DNA of 64,000 bases from NCBI GenBank assembly GCA_030248295.1, contig JASANH010001073.1, positions 186,001-250,000 on the forward strand. The letters are read 5' to 3'. The DNA is from Mesodorylaimus sp. YZB2_4. Taxonomy: Eukaryota; Nematoda; Enoplea; Dorylaimida; Dorylaimidae. Below the pieces are notes generated by a model. The model ran no database searches. It was not told where the DNA came from and saw nothing but the letters and a program-made list of their open reading frames with translations. This document shows positions 1-12,262 of the stretch, piece after piece; within the stretch, counting starts at the first letter, position 1; each line of letters starts with the position of its first letter. The translations under genes were made by a program, and so were the position numbers.

Positions 1-702
1 TTTTGGATTTCCCAAGTGGAGACATTGGAAAGTGACCATCTCTATCACGCCCCCTGTTTCAAGGAGGCAGATAGTCTTCGATCCCGCGGCTCCACAGTCT
101 ATTTGTACAGTTTCGACTATTCGAAACAAGGCAAGGAAAGGTCCACTCCATTCCACTCCTTCGACCTAACCTACCTGATCGGCCTCCACCCATTCCCATT
201 CGACCAACGTGACCAGCGACTACAACACGTCTACGCCCCCTTGTTCGCCAACTTTGCCAAATATGGTACCCCCACGCCGACCACCCCACAACACGACCCC
301 TCCCACTGGTCACCACTGCGCACTCCACGCGGGTCCGACTACTACAGCGTGGACCTGCCCATCGGAGTCATGAAGTCCCACTACCACACGCAGGCCATCC
401 TGTTCTGGAACTATCTGGTCTTCGCCTTGGAGAATCGAAATGAGGCCTACTGGGGCGCCAATCGAGGACTCATCTTAGCCACCAACACCAATTCCAGTTC
501 CCCAGAGGAGAACGCTTCCAGCACAATCTACTTCTGGCGGGTGGCATTCAGCATCACTCTGGTCGTCCTCATCTTGACCCTGCTCGCCCTCGCCATCTTC
601 ATCATTCGCGAGGCCAGGCTCCACCTGAAACGACGCAGTGCCACAGAAGATCGTGCCTTGATGTCCGAATTTAACGAGCCCACCTATAAAACCTTTAATT
701 AG
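1..702 (+). CDS. Carboxylesterase/cholinesterase-like protein, C-terminal exon with membrane anchor (5' partial)
   Basis: The frame is open from base 1, so this is the last exon of a gene that begins outside the window. The residues resemble the C-terminal part of type-B carboxylesterases: a YLYSFDY motif like the esterase VYLYxFxx strand, then FHSFDLTYLIG, which aligns with the stretch carrying the catalytic His in cholinesterases (HGYEIxFVFG type). The family usually ends soon after a WP/FW segment; here FWNYLVFALE is followed by a Ser/Asn-rich linker with N-glycosylation sequons, one hydrophobic span (about residues 180-202 of the visible part) and a basic cytoplasmic tail. I infer a cell-surface, single-pass esterase or an esterase-like adhesion protein. 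The nucleophile Ser and the acid lie upstream, outside the window, so catalytic activity cannot be judged. The stop is only 61 bases from the convergent PUM3 stop. Confidence 0.85.
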   Translation, partial: FWISQVETLESDHLYHAPCFKEADSLRSRGSTVYLYSFDYSKQGKERSTPFHSFDLTYLIGLHPFPFDQRDQRLQHVYAPLFANFAKYGTPTPTTPQHDPSHWSPLRTPRGSDYYSVDLPIGVMKSHYHTQAILFWNYLVFALENRNEAYWGANRGLILATNTNSSSPEENASSTIYFWRVAFSITLVVLILTLLALAIFIIREARLHLKRRSATEDRALMSEFNEPTYKTFN

Positions 703-763
703 CCAACAAACTCATCATTTCCTCAACATTCATCGCCCACTGGCACATTCCCTAATCAACAAG

Positions 764-3700
764 CTATACGAGAATTTTCTGCGCCAAAAGTTTAGCCGCA
801 GGGAACGTATACTGTTTCAACTTTTTTCGTCCACCCGACGATTTCACAACATTTGATATTTTCTCCATGACGATTGGGATATTCGTTTCGTACATGCTGA
901 AATGTGATGGGCCACATTAGATGATGCCAAACCCCTCCCCCAGAGGCTGCTGTAAAACTGTCATTGCCGCTGCGTCAAATAAGAGGGGCATGCGCACTAT
1001 GCTGTACGCTTATCGTTAGATGCGCACAAGCTCCCGCTGCGCATGCTCAACACCACTTACAATAGCAAAATGAAGGCACCCTTGTTGCACGACATCCACG
1101 ACAGCAGGTGATGATCCGGCGACAATTCATCCAATATCGTTTCCGATAAGGTCTCTAAAAGAGAATTCAGCCTTCGCCCTCATGACATTTTCCTCCCTTA
1201 TTCATACAGTACCATGACCACACTTGAACGACTCAGGTCGATACAGGATCATTTAGCACCAGGTAGGTGCGATCAGGTGCAAGTATGGGCAAGGGGGTGG
1301 GGGCAGGGGTAAACCCCCTGGTGGACCGGCCAGGACACTGAACCCTTCCTCTCAACCCCCCCCCCCCCACTTCAGGTCCAGCAGGAAGAAAGAACTGACC
1401 TGACCTGACCTGACCCGACTGACCAAGCCCTGGCCTTGTCCAACCAGCCTACAGTAAGTATGTGAACAGTCATACAACTGACTCACTCGACTCGACCCAA
1501 ACCTGACCTGTCTCTCACGCAATCAGATCAGGCTTCGGCGATATGATCTGATCGGATCTGATCACTAACTCTAGCCCAGCCGACCTTGCCCATACTTGAT
1601 CTGATGTACATGTGCTTGTGGAATGCCCCAGGTCCCTCAGGTTCAAGCACACGGTACTGCAATCTACAATTCTCATCCATGCCCAGGCGGCCAGGCCACA
1701 CCAGCATCGACTGATCTGAACTTACGCTTGGACCAAGCCGATCCGGATCTCACGTCAGATTCGACCAAACACACGCACAACTGGAGTCACACCCATCTGC
1801 CCACCCCAGAGGAATACAGGGGGACCGACCAGCCATCGGACCTCCATAGCATGACAGCCACAAGGATTTCCAGGCAGACTACGCGCATCAAATTTGAATT
1901 TCCGATCTGGCCGATCCAGCAGTCGGATCAGACCGGCTGCTGCTGGACACCACACATGCGCTCCCAATAGTCAGGTCTAATTGTAAGCCCAATACAAAAC
2001 ATACTTTCTCCTTTGGCAAATAGGTTCTTATCGTTAATGATCAACTTTTTCAAAGCGAAATGTGACTGAGGTTGTTCAATAGCGTGCAGCTTCTCCATGT
2101 TCATTGGGACGAATTCATCCGCCAGTACATCCACGCACAATGCTCGATACGCGTCTGTTCTGTCACCTAAAATGCACACAATATTTCGAGTAGGAACCAG
2201 CATTACCCTGAGGGTGCTGCCCGTCACATACAGACGCTGTGTGATCGTGAGTACATACATGCATCACACACAGGATGATGACACATAATATATGGAGAGT
2301 GTCCGACAATGAGTTGGATTTATGACTGCACTGGAGCGTTATCGAAAAGCCAACTCACTGCACGACACCCTCGTACTGCGCGAGAACCCATATACAACAT
2401 AGGTGATATACCTACGTGTTGCCATGTGAAGGACAAAACAGGGACCAGAGCCAATCATGCAAGACGACATGAAATTCTTCTCCTGCATACCTTCCGCGTT
2501 TTCCAAAATGGCAAACACCAGCAGCGGATTCTGGTCCATCAATTCCTTCATATGTTCTGCCGCATAGGCCAGCAGTGCTGGTGATACCGAAGACAACAAT
2601 TCCTTGTGCCGCGCTGCTTGATCTTTTTTGCTGCAACACAAACATCCGTATCGCTACGAGATCAGAAAACCTCTTCAAAACCTCCCCATGAATGCTCCCC
2701 CCCCACGTTGACCAAGACCACAGAACAGAAATTTATGGCTTACGCTAAGTCCCTCCCACATTTAATCTCCCGCACTTGGCACCTCCCACAACGTCGGCAT
2801 CGCTTTTTTAAGTTTGTAGTATAAAATTTAATATCAAGAACCAGCCTCATTACAGAGAGAGATGTCAAATGATGTCATGTCAGGTCATACTTTATCCATA
2901 GCCAAGCACCATACAGCGCACTCGAGGGCTAAGGAACACATATCTGACAATCATTTTTTACCGAGGCGGGAGTCGAACCCTTCCCATGTAAGTGCAACCC
3001 AGCGTGAGAGACAGACCCCTCAACCCGCTAGGCCATGACCCCGGAACGATGATGGGTGGCGATATCGCCTGACCATAAAAGGGTACACATGCAATGGATT
3101 GGGGTCATTGGAGTTGCACTTAGTCGCCAGCTACGCAGAGTGTTTTGACCAAGACCCTTCGGTTACAAGTAATAGGCGCAGAGCCGACTGTGGGAGTGGG
3201 ACTGATCAGGAGCCACGACTCTAAGTTGCATGTGACAGACTAAGGCCCCTCAGTTGCGCAAGTGACCGGGCGCAGGGAAGCGGCCACGCCGACTACAAAA
3301 CTGAACCAGCCAGGCGACTGAGCAATGGCTAGGAGCCAAGGCACCATGAGAGGCAAGCTTGGAGTTAAAAAACTGAGTTCAAGGATCTTTGTGCTAAATC
3401 TTTGCTGAATGCTGCTGAAATGGGCTAAAGGCGAACAACCAACCAAGAATTCGTGGCATTTTAGAGGCTGTGACGCATATTTTCTGACTTTGCTTATCAA
3501 TCGCAATGCCTCTGGTCGAGCAGCCCGATCAGCATGACTGCGCTCCATACCCGTTGACCTACTCTTCTTATCGGAACTCATCCTGTCTCAAACACATGTA
3601 GTGCCATTCAGCCTTCACAGCACTGCGCGTACCAGGGCAATTAAGAAAACATGTCTTGTCCCCCAAACTATATATCACCAGGCCGCGATTAAGTGCGAAC

Positions 3701-6700
3701 GAAACCCCGACATACCTGTGAGGATTGTTATCACCTTCCGCCAACAAGCTCACGATTTCTTTCATAAAATGGGAGCTGTTCCGTGGCTTTAACAAATGAT
3801 GCAGGACCTTAACCCCGTGCTTATTCTTGACGATTCCGTCCAAATCTTTTAAGACCTCCTGAAATTCAGAGCGATGTTTTGATATCTCCTTCACAGTTTC
3901 CAAGTAGGAACTTAAAGAATTTCTCTTTCCAGATAAAGCGACAGAATGAGTCAGGGCCACTTTGGGGGTAAAGGAAGGATTCATCAGGCGAGTAAAAAGC
4001 CCATACCCCAGGCTGCGAAAAGGGGTCATAGTCCCCATCCTCAGGATCAAATAGACAACCCCAAAAAAGATTTCCTAGAAGGCAGATAGAACGCCTCCAC
4101 TTGTGTCTTCTATTCACAGGCCCTCTCCTGATCCTTCCCTCCTCCCTCCACTATGCTATTTATTCTCTGGCCGAGCACTGAGCAGTGCACTTGAACACAG
4201 AGGACACCCACTCACCTTCAGCACAATCTTCTGTACCAGCAAAGTGTCATCAACTGCGTCGAAAATGGCAAACAGAAGCATATGCCCGTGTTCTTCGCAG
4301 CAAAGTTTCAAAACCAAGCTTTTCAACGTTCGAACAATAATCTTTCGTTCTTTCGGATTTCCAAACCAAACTGATCGCATTCCGCACAGAACTCCGTCTT
4401 TGGTATGCACCATCTCCACAATCCGTTCCTTCAGTAGGTCGATCACTTCCTGCAAAAGCAGAACATGACGCGCTCTATACACTGTACTGTGTGCCCACTA
4501 GACAGAGGGAAAAGCAATCATCCTAACAAGAACCCTCTGTGACAAAAACATCCACCACAGATTGATTGAACCCAGCAGGGTCAAGCTGTCATGGACAGCA
4601 CAACGGGAAGAGCAAGAGCGAACGCTGATGTCTCACTCGTTTTATCAAAACATGCCAAAAGTCCCATGTGCACTTCTTACGCTTACCCCTCTCTCCCGAG
4701 GGGCTCACGGAAAAGCATGTTTCCCCCAGCTGTGAAAAGCAAAGTGCATTTCAAACACAGCGATGAAACACCACGGGATGGCACCTCAGGTCAGGCCTAA
4801 ATGTTTATCTTCAAGATAGATGATGGACACACAAGCTAATTATCACTAAGAAACTAATTATCGCAGTTTCGTTCAGCAAAAGAAAATAGGAAGGGACAAA
4901 TTACCCTCAGCAACCCAGTTCCTCATATACAGCCGTTATCGGGGCTACTGCAGGCAGATTAACAGTACCATGCCAAACCCCACACATCCCCAAGCCTGCC
5001 TACCTTGCGATCCGCCTCCGTGCAATGATCCAAGAACTCCCGTATGAGTCGATGAACCAAACTGTACTTCAACACTGGCTTGGTCGACAAATCTGAAATG
5101 TGCTCTTTCATCGAATCCAAAATGGCCGACTTTCGTTCTGGTTCCTTCGCGAATATCTTTTCCAACGTAATAGCTTCGTCCACCTAAAACAAACTGATAA
5201 TTCAGTTTCAAAATCAGCGGGCACAAGGGACATATGCTGAGAGCACAGTGCCTACTGAAGTGTCGACTCCGTATCTGTCGCTGAGCAGGACCTTATGAGC
5301 ATCAGCGTCATCAGAGAGCCTATCGATATCGGGAATCATGAAGTGACTCGTAGCATATATGGCATACGAGCGTATCCGGATTCCCCGCCCTCCCGTCCTC
5401 TTAAAGACGAAGTGCACTCTGGAATCGATGTCATAATATAGGAAAAAGAGTACGATATTCAGATCCCCCTTTTTGATATCCAGAAATTCGACTTTTTTGC
5501 ATAGGGTGCTACCCCAATAGAATTGAGGCTACCCCTACTAAAACGAGGGTGCTTAATCAGAATCACACTTTTTTTCAATATTTTAACATTGATTCTGGAG
5601 TGTACTTCGTCTTTAAAGGGCAGTATACTGTTCCAATAGTTCTCGTCTCCTCCATACTTTCCCAACGCTGCCTTTACTCCCTCCTTGCCAACTCCTACCC
5701 GACCCATAAGCACTTACCTTCCACAACGCGTATTCGGGACTATAAAATTCGGAAATCATACGCGAACGTTGCAATGCATTTGCATATTCATTGTAAGCAT
5801 ATTCAACGACTTCGGCCGCCACTGCGTGTTTCAAAAGGTGCGGAATCTTGCCGTAGAAACACTGCATTATGAACTCGCGTTGCGCTGGGGTCCTAAATTA
5901 CAGATAAAAATTATGTAAAAAGCATACTGAAAAAGAAAAAGAAAGTCACCCGTATTTCAACATTTTAATAACGAAAAATTTTGCGTATTTTGATTTTGCC
6001 ATGGGTAAAATTTCTCCTAAAAAAATGAAATTATAGACTTTGGTACGCCTCTCAAAATGACCAGCTCAGCTGTTAGGGATCTGTGTGTGTATAAGCACAC
6101 ACTGGATGCTCACGGTAACTAATTATCCTGGGGTGGGACACAACATCGCTGACTTCGTCTGCGGGAAGGGGGTATGATCTTCCTCCGGGGGAGGGGGGGT
6201 TAGAAGGTCGGCGACATGGCGGCCCATTTTGGTTTCTTGTAAAAATTGAATTTTTTTAATTTAATCTTTTCCCGCGAAAATTTAAAGTTGGTTTGAGCCT
6301 TCCAAGGCAAAACATTGGGTCTCTTTTACTACAAAAAAATGAAATTTTTCTGGGCGAATCAAAAATAGCAAAGGTACCTGCACAATCTCGCCGGGCGGGA
6401 CAGGAGGGTCTTCGCCATGTAAAAAATTTTCTTCTGCCAAAGATAGTAGGGGGGGGGGGGGGTCAAACACAGTAAAGGTGGGGGGGCACAGACTGCGTGA
6501 CCTGCACATTCTTACCGGGCGGGACAGGAGGGTCTAAAACATGAGAAGGGTTTACAAAATTTTTCCAACATTTTTTATGGGGGTCTTCGCCAAGTAAAAA
6601 AATTTTCTTCTGTCAAAAATAGTAGGGGGGGGGGGGGGTCAATCACAGTAAAGGTCGCGCGACCTGCACACCCTTGCCGGGCGGGACAGCGGGGTCTGAA

Positions 6701-7861
6701 AAATGAGAAGGGTCCCCCCTTTACAAAATTTTTTAGGGGGACGGGGGTCTACACTACCATGGATACCCAGTCAGCGATGTTGGTGGGACAGCTGGCAAAT
6801 ATCGATTACCAAATCGAATGGCTATTTAAAACCATATTTTACCTTTCACTTCATCGAACAGTTTGGTCCTCAATTCCATATTTCCTTTCAAGGCCATCAA
6901 ACACTGGATCACTCGAACAGTATCGTGCGCATAGATCAACTGCAACACCTTGCCTTCCACCAATTTGTAAAGTTCATCGATCAAACGTTGTCGTTGTTCC
7001 GTTTTCCGATTTCTCTGGCTATAAATACATAAATTAGGATCGAATCCGAAAAAAAAAGCGAAAATTCAATTGAACTTACTTCCTAATTTGCTCCCATAAT
7101 TTTTTTGCTTTTACGGCCAAATCCAAATACGGCTTTCGTTTAGCTTTCAATTGCATCAATTCTTCTTTCCGTTGCTTTCTTGACAGAATCTCTGGTTTTG
7201 CGGATCCTGATCGTCGGAACTTCGTCGTTTGTTCGCTCGTACTTTCAGTTTCGTCTTGTTCTTCATCATTACTCGATTTCAAAGCCTTCTTTTTCTTCAA
7301 CTTCTTTTCTGTCGAGCTTGCTTCACTTTCATCATTTTCATCTGAAACTCGGCCAATTTCCAATCGAATTTTCTTTTCCTTGGCGACGGTACTTTTCCTT
7401 TTCTGATCTTTCGTACTCGAATCGTTAATTTTCGATTTTGACTTCCCCGATTTCCCAGACGTAGAATGCCTTCGTTTCAAAATAGGTTTCAATGGAGTCG
7501 ATTCGGGAGTTTCCAATTCCATGGAATCAAAATTTGATGCCGAACCATTTTCGATGCCAGATTCTAGGCTTTTCCGTTTTTTCTGCGACGCGTCGCTACT
7601 TTGAACCAATTTTGATGAGAATGATACTCGTTTTTTCTTTTCGGACGATCCACCATCATGGGGACCCGAAATTGCGCTGTTCAAGTCATCATTCTTGGAA
7701 AATGTCGTTGATTTTTGAGTCGGACTTGGCTTTTGTTTCTTTCGACCAATATTCTTGGACTTTTTGTTCCGCGATCCTTGCTGGTCTTTACCTTTTTTGA
7801 ATTTTCGAGCCCCCGGACGTTTTCGATTCATCTTTGCTTTTCCTTGCCGTTTTTGTGCCAT
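764..7861 (-). CDS. PUM3: Pumilio homolog 3 (PUM3/Puf6 family), complete 11-exon gene
   Basis: Exons on the minus strand: 7861-7080, 7018-6843, 6016-5950, 5892-5718, 5183-5004, 4449-4216, 3888-3716, 2630-2491, 2166-2005, 1154-1061, 896-764. All have GT-AG borders and phases agree throughout, giving 771 residues (human PUM3 is about 650). Residues 1-250 are a Lys/Ser-rich basic and acidic tail typical of nucleolar proteins. Then come LIDELYKLVEGK, LIYAHDTVRVIQC, SLVHRL, TKDGVLCGMRSVWFG and KHGVKVLHHLL, matching the atypical Puf repeats, and LLSSVSPALLAY and LLSWMSCNKGAF of the C-terminal CPL region. PUM3/Puf6 proteins bind structured nucleic acid with little sequence specificity and act in 60S ribosome biogenesis in the nucleolus. 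The second intron (6017-6842) holds tandem repeats, and the seventh (2631-3715) holds a SINE. The weakest border is the acceptor at 3889-3890, which has a poor pyrimidine tract. Confidence 0.95.
2900..3044 (-). repeat. tRNA-derived SINE in a PUM3 intron
   Basis: On the minus strand the head reads like a tRNA: an A-box-like TGGCCTAGCGG, a perfect B box GGTTCGACTCC and closing CGCCTCGG, then a tail containing CCCTCGAGTGCGC. The same tail signature follows tRNA-like heads at 35262-35400, 44804-44972 and 58890-59035, so this is one SINE family. The acceptor stem does not close well, so it is not a functional tRNA gene. Confidence 0.75.
6374..6705. repeat. Two to three imperfect tandem copies with poly-G tracts in the second PUM3 intron
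   Basis: A unit containing ACCTGCACA, CCGGGCGGGACAGGAGGGTC, a TTCTTCTG segment and a run of about 12 G followed by TCAA-CACAGTAAAGG recurs at roughly 6374-6480, 6495-6660 and 6660-6705. It lies wholly inside the intron between the second and third PUM3 coding exons and does not disturb splice sites. Confidence 0.7.
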
Positions 7862-8449
7862 GGAAGCGAGAAAACGAAACAGACACAGTAAGTGAGGACG
7901 GATTTATCAAAAAAGCACGGAAAATTTTTTCTCTTTGCTTCGCTTTTACTGATTAGCGCGTCCAGCAGACAACTTTTCCATCCAGTGCAATTTGCAATAA
8001 GCTACAGATATAACCGCTAAATTCAAAACTGGCAACAGAAAGCCCTTTTGATAAGAACAGCGTAAATGAGCTAAAGTTTTGTTACGAATTTTCTCACGAA
8101 AAGTTTTGGCGCTATACCAAACGATGAGGTGACACAAGCCAGAAAGGCATCTGCGATGACAGAATAACAAGAAAATCAAATCACAAAGCCAAAAATATCG
8201 ATGTTTCATAAGACAAACAACCGATCGTTAAATCAAAATTCAAATTTCCCGCGCTTTTTGTGCAGCACAAGCAAGAAAGACATACACAACTTGGCGAGCG
8301 GGGGGGAGTCAACTTTCCTCTGCGGTTACCTCTGCCTTCGCTAGAGAAAAAATTTGTCTAAAATCCGAACTGCAAAGAACTAGAAAAGGTTTTTAACTAC
8401 TTCTCTCCCTGCATTTTTTTGCGCAATCTTCAAGAACTTCAAAAAAAAA
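7862..8449. other. Short divergent intergenic region between PUM3 and the ankyrin gene
   Basis: About 590 bases separate the PUM3 start codon (minus strand) from the first ATG of the ankyrin gene (plus strand). It probably holds the 5' UTRs and a shared, bidirectional promoter, because the two starts point away from each other. I see no clear TATA box. An 87-residue minus-strand open frame here has no recognisable similarity and was not called. Confidence 0.5.
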
Positions 8450-10900
8450 ATGCCGACATCTCCGTGTAACGCAATGTTGCCGAGTGAAGCAGAACCTATC
8501 GAAACGTCGATGCCTCGTCTTCCACTTCCGCTGACGAAGAACTTATCACCGGATCTATTTTTCAAAACGGAATTCGAGCTCGAAAATCGATATGAGATCG
8601 ATTACGAAATTGAGGGGATACGATTTCCAACAAGCTTGCTACAATGGCGAAGTGAATTTGGTGAGAGAAATATTGACATCAAAAAATGAAATTCAATCGG
8701 CTGCAATCGATGTGAATAAACGAGTTTCTACTTCTGATAATACTATTTTAATGGAAATTTGTCTTCGTCCGTGCGACGCATCTAGCGCTGTAACAGTTAA
8801 CTGAAACTGAAATTGAATCTATCAGTTAACTGAATCTTTTTAATTCAGTTAACTGTAATTGAAACTGAAACTGAATCTCCTCGCCAAAACTGAATTTGAC
8901 TGTAACTGAATCTTTTTAGAATCAGTTGAATTCAGTTTTCGAGTTACTACGCTTTTGAAAATTAGTAATCTGTGTGCGGATGTTCGTGCAGATCTCAAAG
9001 AGAAACGAAACGCAGCCAGAATTGCTGGTTCGAATCATCTTAATCGCGAGTTGGAGGTGTATTTTGTTATCCTTAAAACGCTAGTTATCGTAAAAGAAAT
9101 CGATCCATCCGAATTTTGGTCCAAATGTGGAGAGACGTTGCAAAATCTTCAAGAACATTGTATTGCTTCATCATTTTCTGCAGGCTAGCGCCGAGTGAAA
9201 GAGTTATGAGCTAGGCGAGGTCCAAGTTGAAAAGCAGTTGGCATAATTAAAATAAAATAAAAGTACCAACACTATAAGAAAAAGGGTTTCTTCAATTTCA
9301 ATCATTTTATTACAAACATTTTAAAGTTACATCTTCTTGATCTTAGTAACCTTTGCCAACCAGTGAGTTGAACTTGACAAGCTTATTCGATAATTCCCAA
9401 GTTCCTGGTGTGGAAGGAAGCTCTACTAAAAGTATTTGGCCCTAATGGCCAGCTGGTCAGCAGCGCTCAGCTCCTAAAATCTTGCAGGTTTTTTAAAATT
9501 TGTGTGTTGCGAGGCGACAGAAAGTTGAGAAACACCCGCGGGGCTCTTCTGAACCCGCTATTCCGTCTTCCAGCCTTCTAGTTCTGAAGTTTTTTGCACA
9601 AAAGACCCGACGAAGCAAGAATGTTTTCGAAAAATTTGCAGGAGTTCGGCCGCTGACCTCTGCTGAGTAGTTGCCCAAACGAGCTAAATATTTTGCGCAG
9701 AGCTTTCTTTCGGGCCAAAAGAAATTGCAATCATGAGCTATAGGATTAGAATTAGAACGGTTACAAGGTTCAGGTACTGGGTCTGTCTGCGAATTTGTTG
9801 GTGCGTGGACTGATGAGACATGGTCGTGCATCGCTGTGCTCTTAAAGGACCCTCTGGTGTTGACTCTGGTCTTTACTGCGCCTTGTGAGCTGTTTAAAGT
9901 CTGAAATGCGGAAGAGAAGTTATTTGAATACAGAAAAGTGGAGATTGTTCTTGTCAAGTGTTCACATCTAGATGCAAAATGCTTTTCACGGAAAAACTGA
10001 ATCATTCAGTTAACTGAATCTTTTGAGATCCAGTTAACTGTAACTGAAACTAAATCTATTCGGAGATTCAGTTAACTTAATTGAAACTGAATCTTTTTTC
10101 CAAAACTGTATCCGCTAGACGCATCTCACAAATCGGACGATATTATCGATTTATTGGTTCGAACGGCGCGAATTTGAATGCGAGGAATTATGTGTGTGTG
10201 ACGGCTTTGGGCTTGGCTATAAGTCGGAACGATGTGTGCAAAACTACCAAATTATTGTCTTTGGGTGCCGCCATCAATTTGCCGAATCGATATGGTCAGA
10301 CTCCGTTGATGTTTGCATGCAATAAGAACTTTTCGGGCATCTTTTTTTCGTCTTTTGGACTATGGAGCTGACGTAAACTGTCAAACGCGCGATGGAAAAA
10401 CAGCATTGGATATCGCTAAAGAGGTGGCGGAAAAATCGTGTGATCGCACCTGAATAATTGGATTGAAGAATCGAACTGCTCGAATCTTAAAAATGCACAA
10501 TCAAGCATTACAATTGGTCTTGCCTGCAGAAAATTTCCAGTTGCTTGAACCTTTGTTTCCATTGCAATGTTACGCATTGAATGAAAGCAATGCGTTCCTG
10601 ATCGTCTTCGATTTTGATCACACTCCGAAAGAACCGTCTTCCGAATTTATCTACACGTTGGGAATTGCGAAATCACGTTTCGTGTCTGCTTATCAAATCG
10701 ATGTTCGATTTTGGGGCAAAACGTCGATCAAAAGTGTGGATTTGAATGACGCTGAACAAAAATCCGTCACCACCGATGGAAACTTCTTTTATTCCATCTG
10801 GCCGATCAAGAAAGGTGCGAATAGATTGGTGATAACCTGCAGCGAGAATTGTAATCAATCGTTGCACAAACTATTGATTCGTGCCAGTGCCGTGTATTGA
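8450..10900 (+). pseudogene. Ankyrin-repeat protein gene, broken by frameshifts and a transposon
   Basis: The 5' segment begins at ATG 8450 with context AAAATGC. After a one-base frame change near 8610 it runs into an ankyrin helix pair (YDFQQACYNGEVNLVREIL). At 8783 the gene is cut by a 1334-bp element and resumes at 10127. Downstream are further ankyrin units (GANLNARNYVCVTALGLAI, LLSLGAAINLPNRYGQTPLM, DYGADVNCQTRDGKTALDIA), with frame changes near 10165 and 10345. A separate clean 145-residue frame (10463-10900) follows the last repeat; it looks beta-rich and I do not recognise it. It may be the C-terminal domain of the same gene or a downstream exon. Ankyrin repeats mediate protein-protein contact; no function can be assigned. 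Transposon plus at least three single-base shifts suggest a pseudogene, but single-base assembly errors could account for the shifts. Confidence 0.7.
8784..10117. mobile_element. 1.33-kb non-autonomous DNA transposon in the ankyrin gene, 9-bp target duplication
   Basis: The sequence GACGCATCT stands directly left (8775-8783) and right (10118-10126) of the element, and ankyrin-coding sequence continues on both sides. The ends are imperfect inverted repeats: left AGCGCTGTAACAG, right end reversed AGCGGATACAG. Both ends are rich in CAGTTAACTG and ACTGAAACTGAA units. A 9-bp duplication is typical of MULE/Mutator elements, but no transposase is present. A 170-residue minus-strand open frame inside has no recognisable domain. 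A related copy lies at 38310-39193 and a shorter one at 36279-36543. Confidence 0.8.
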
Positions 10901-12140
10901 AAATGTAAATGTTGGTGATTCTTGAATTACTTGGTTTCTTTTTTTGGGTAGCATTTGAGTGGTAAGAAATATGAAATTTGGTTTAGTAGTTTGGCGTCTG
11001 TGGAATGTGCAATACTGTAGACCCCAGGAAGAAATATGGCATCATTCTTGCAATAAAAATCAATTGTTTCCCAAGCGGAATCAAAGAGATCTCAAGAAAA
11101 TAGTGATTCATTTCGGACATGCCCTAGTTGCTGTGACCACCTAAATGAGCCGATGACGCCAAACCTAGGACAAAACATGATATGATAAGTCCGCAACCCG
11201 CCAATCAGGAGGTCCTAAGTTCGAAACTGGGCAGGGCCTCACTGAGTATTGTGAGTCATGCGTATCAGCCTCCACTGTCATCCAAAGGTTTCGAAACCTG
11301 GGAAAAGGCAGGTGTCTATGCATACAGTAATATCGATACATTGAGACCAGCTAAGTGAGGAGGTTGGCCAGTTGTCTGTCTTCTCAGTTTGAGGGGACTG
11401 ATAGGAATTTCACATGCTCACATGCAGCTATATGACTCTGCTGAAACTGATTGTGAGACTGTGATATCGCATGTCGCCAACTGGGGTGGACTGCGCCCAA
11501 TTATCTGATTGATTACCATCGTATCTTGTGTCATTACGTACAGACAATTTTGAGGACGCTGTTGCAGCGGTTGCGAGTCAAAACGTTAAAACGAATGAGA
11601 TTAGTGTTGTCAGAAGAAGATAACACCTAACCCCATGTGGATGATATCCAGAAGAGTCACAAAGAAACGGAAGCCGTTCGGCCGTACAGCCGGGTAGCCT
11701 ACTATGTACACTACCAGCTCCTAGCCATATACCACTGCTTATGGTGCCCCGAAAGTCTTCATATTTACTTTTGAATTCGCACGCTGTGAAAAGTTTGTGG
11801 TGTCAGTCAATCGAGAGTCAGTGGCCCAATGCGGCTGCGGGCGGGCGTGATGGAATCAGACCGTCATATTTTTGGAGCAAAATTTGCCAAGCTGTAAGAT
11901 TTGGAAGTGCTGCAAGCCATTTGAAACGTTACTCATTGTCAGTTATGACAAGTAGGCAATGGGAACTACTAGCTCTCCTCAGGCCGCCAGCCTTCAAGCA
12001 AGCACCACAAAGTGGTCAAAATCATAGGGAATCCAGTTCAACAAAAGCCTCAACAATCAGGGCCAAAGACTTTTGGGATACCGCCCCGAGTACAGCACGA
12101 GCTTTCTGAGCTATTGTGAACCTGGACTAGTGTTAGAAAT

Positions 12141-12262
12141 GACCTCAAGGTCAAGGTCAGAATTCTGTCAAAACCCTGATTGACCGACCCTGGCATCAAA
12201 GTCAGGGTCAAGGTCAGAAAGTTTTTTGAGGGGTTGGTCAAGGTCAGGGTCAGGTCAGAGTA
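12141..12262. repeat. Cluster of AAGGTCA direct repeats (first of two)
   Basis: At least six TCAAGGTCA or CAGGTCA words occur within about 120 bases, including the segment GGTCAAGGTCAGAAAGTTTT. A matching cluster with the same GGTCAGAAAGTTTTTTG segment lies at 13921-14021. The words equal nuclear-receptor half-sites (the TCAAGGTCA type bound by ERR/FTZ-F1 receptors), but the tandem form suggests a repeat rather than an evolved enhancer. Confidence 0.5.

Noticed and set aside
59-328. Minus-strand open frame opposite the esterase exon
   Set aside because: It is the antisense shadow of a well-supported coding exon.
7946-8209. 87-residue minus-strand frame between PUM3 and the ankyrin gene
   Set aside because: No similarity, no splice or start support, and it sits in the probable shared promoter.
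9493-10005. 170-residue minus-strand open frame as a gene
   Set aside because: It lies wholly inside a non-autonomous transposon, shows no domain, and the related copy at 38310-39193 does not keep it.
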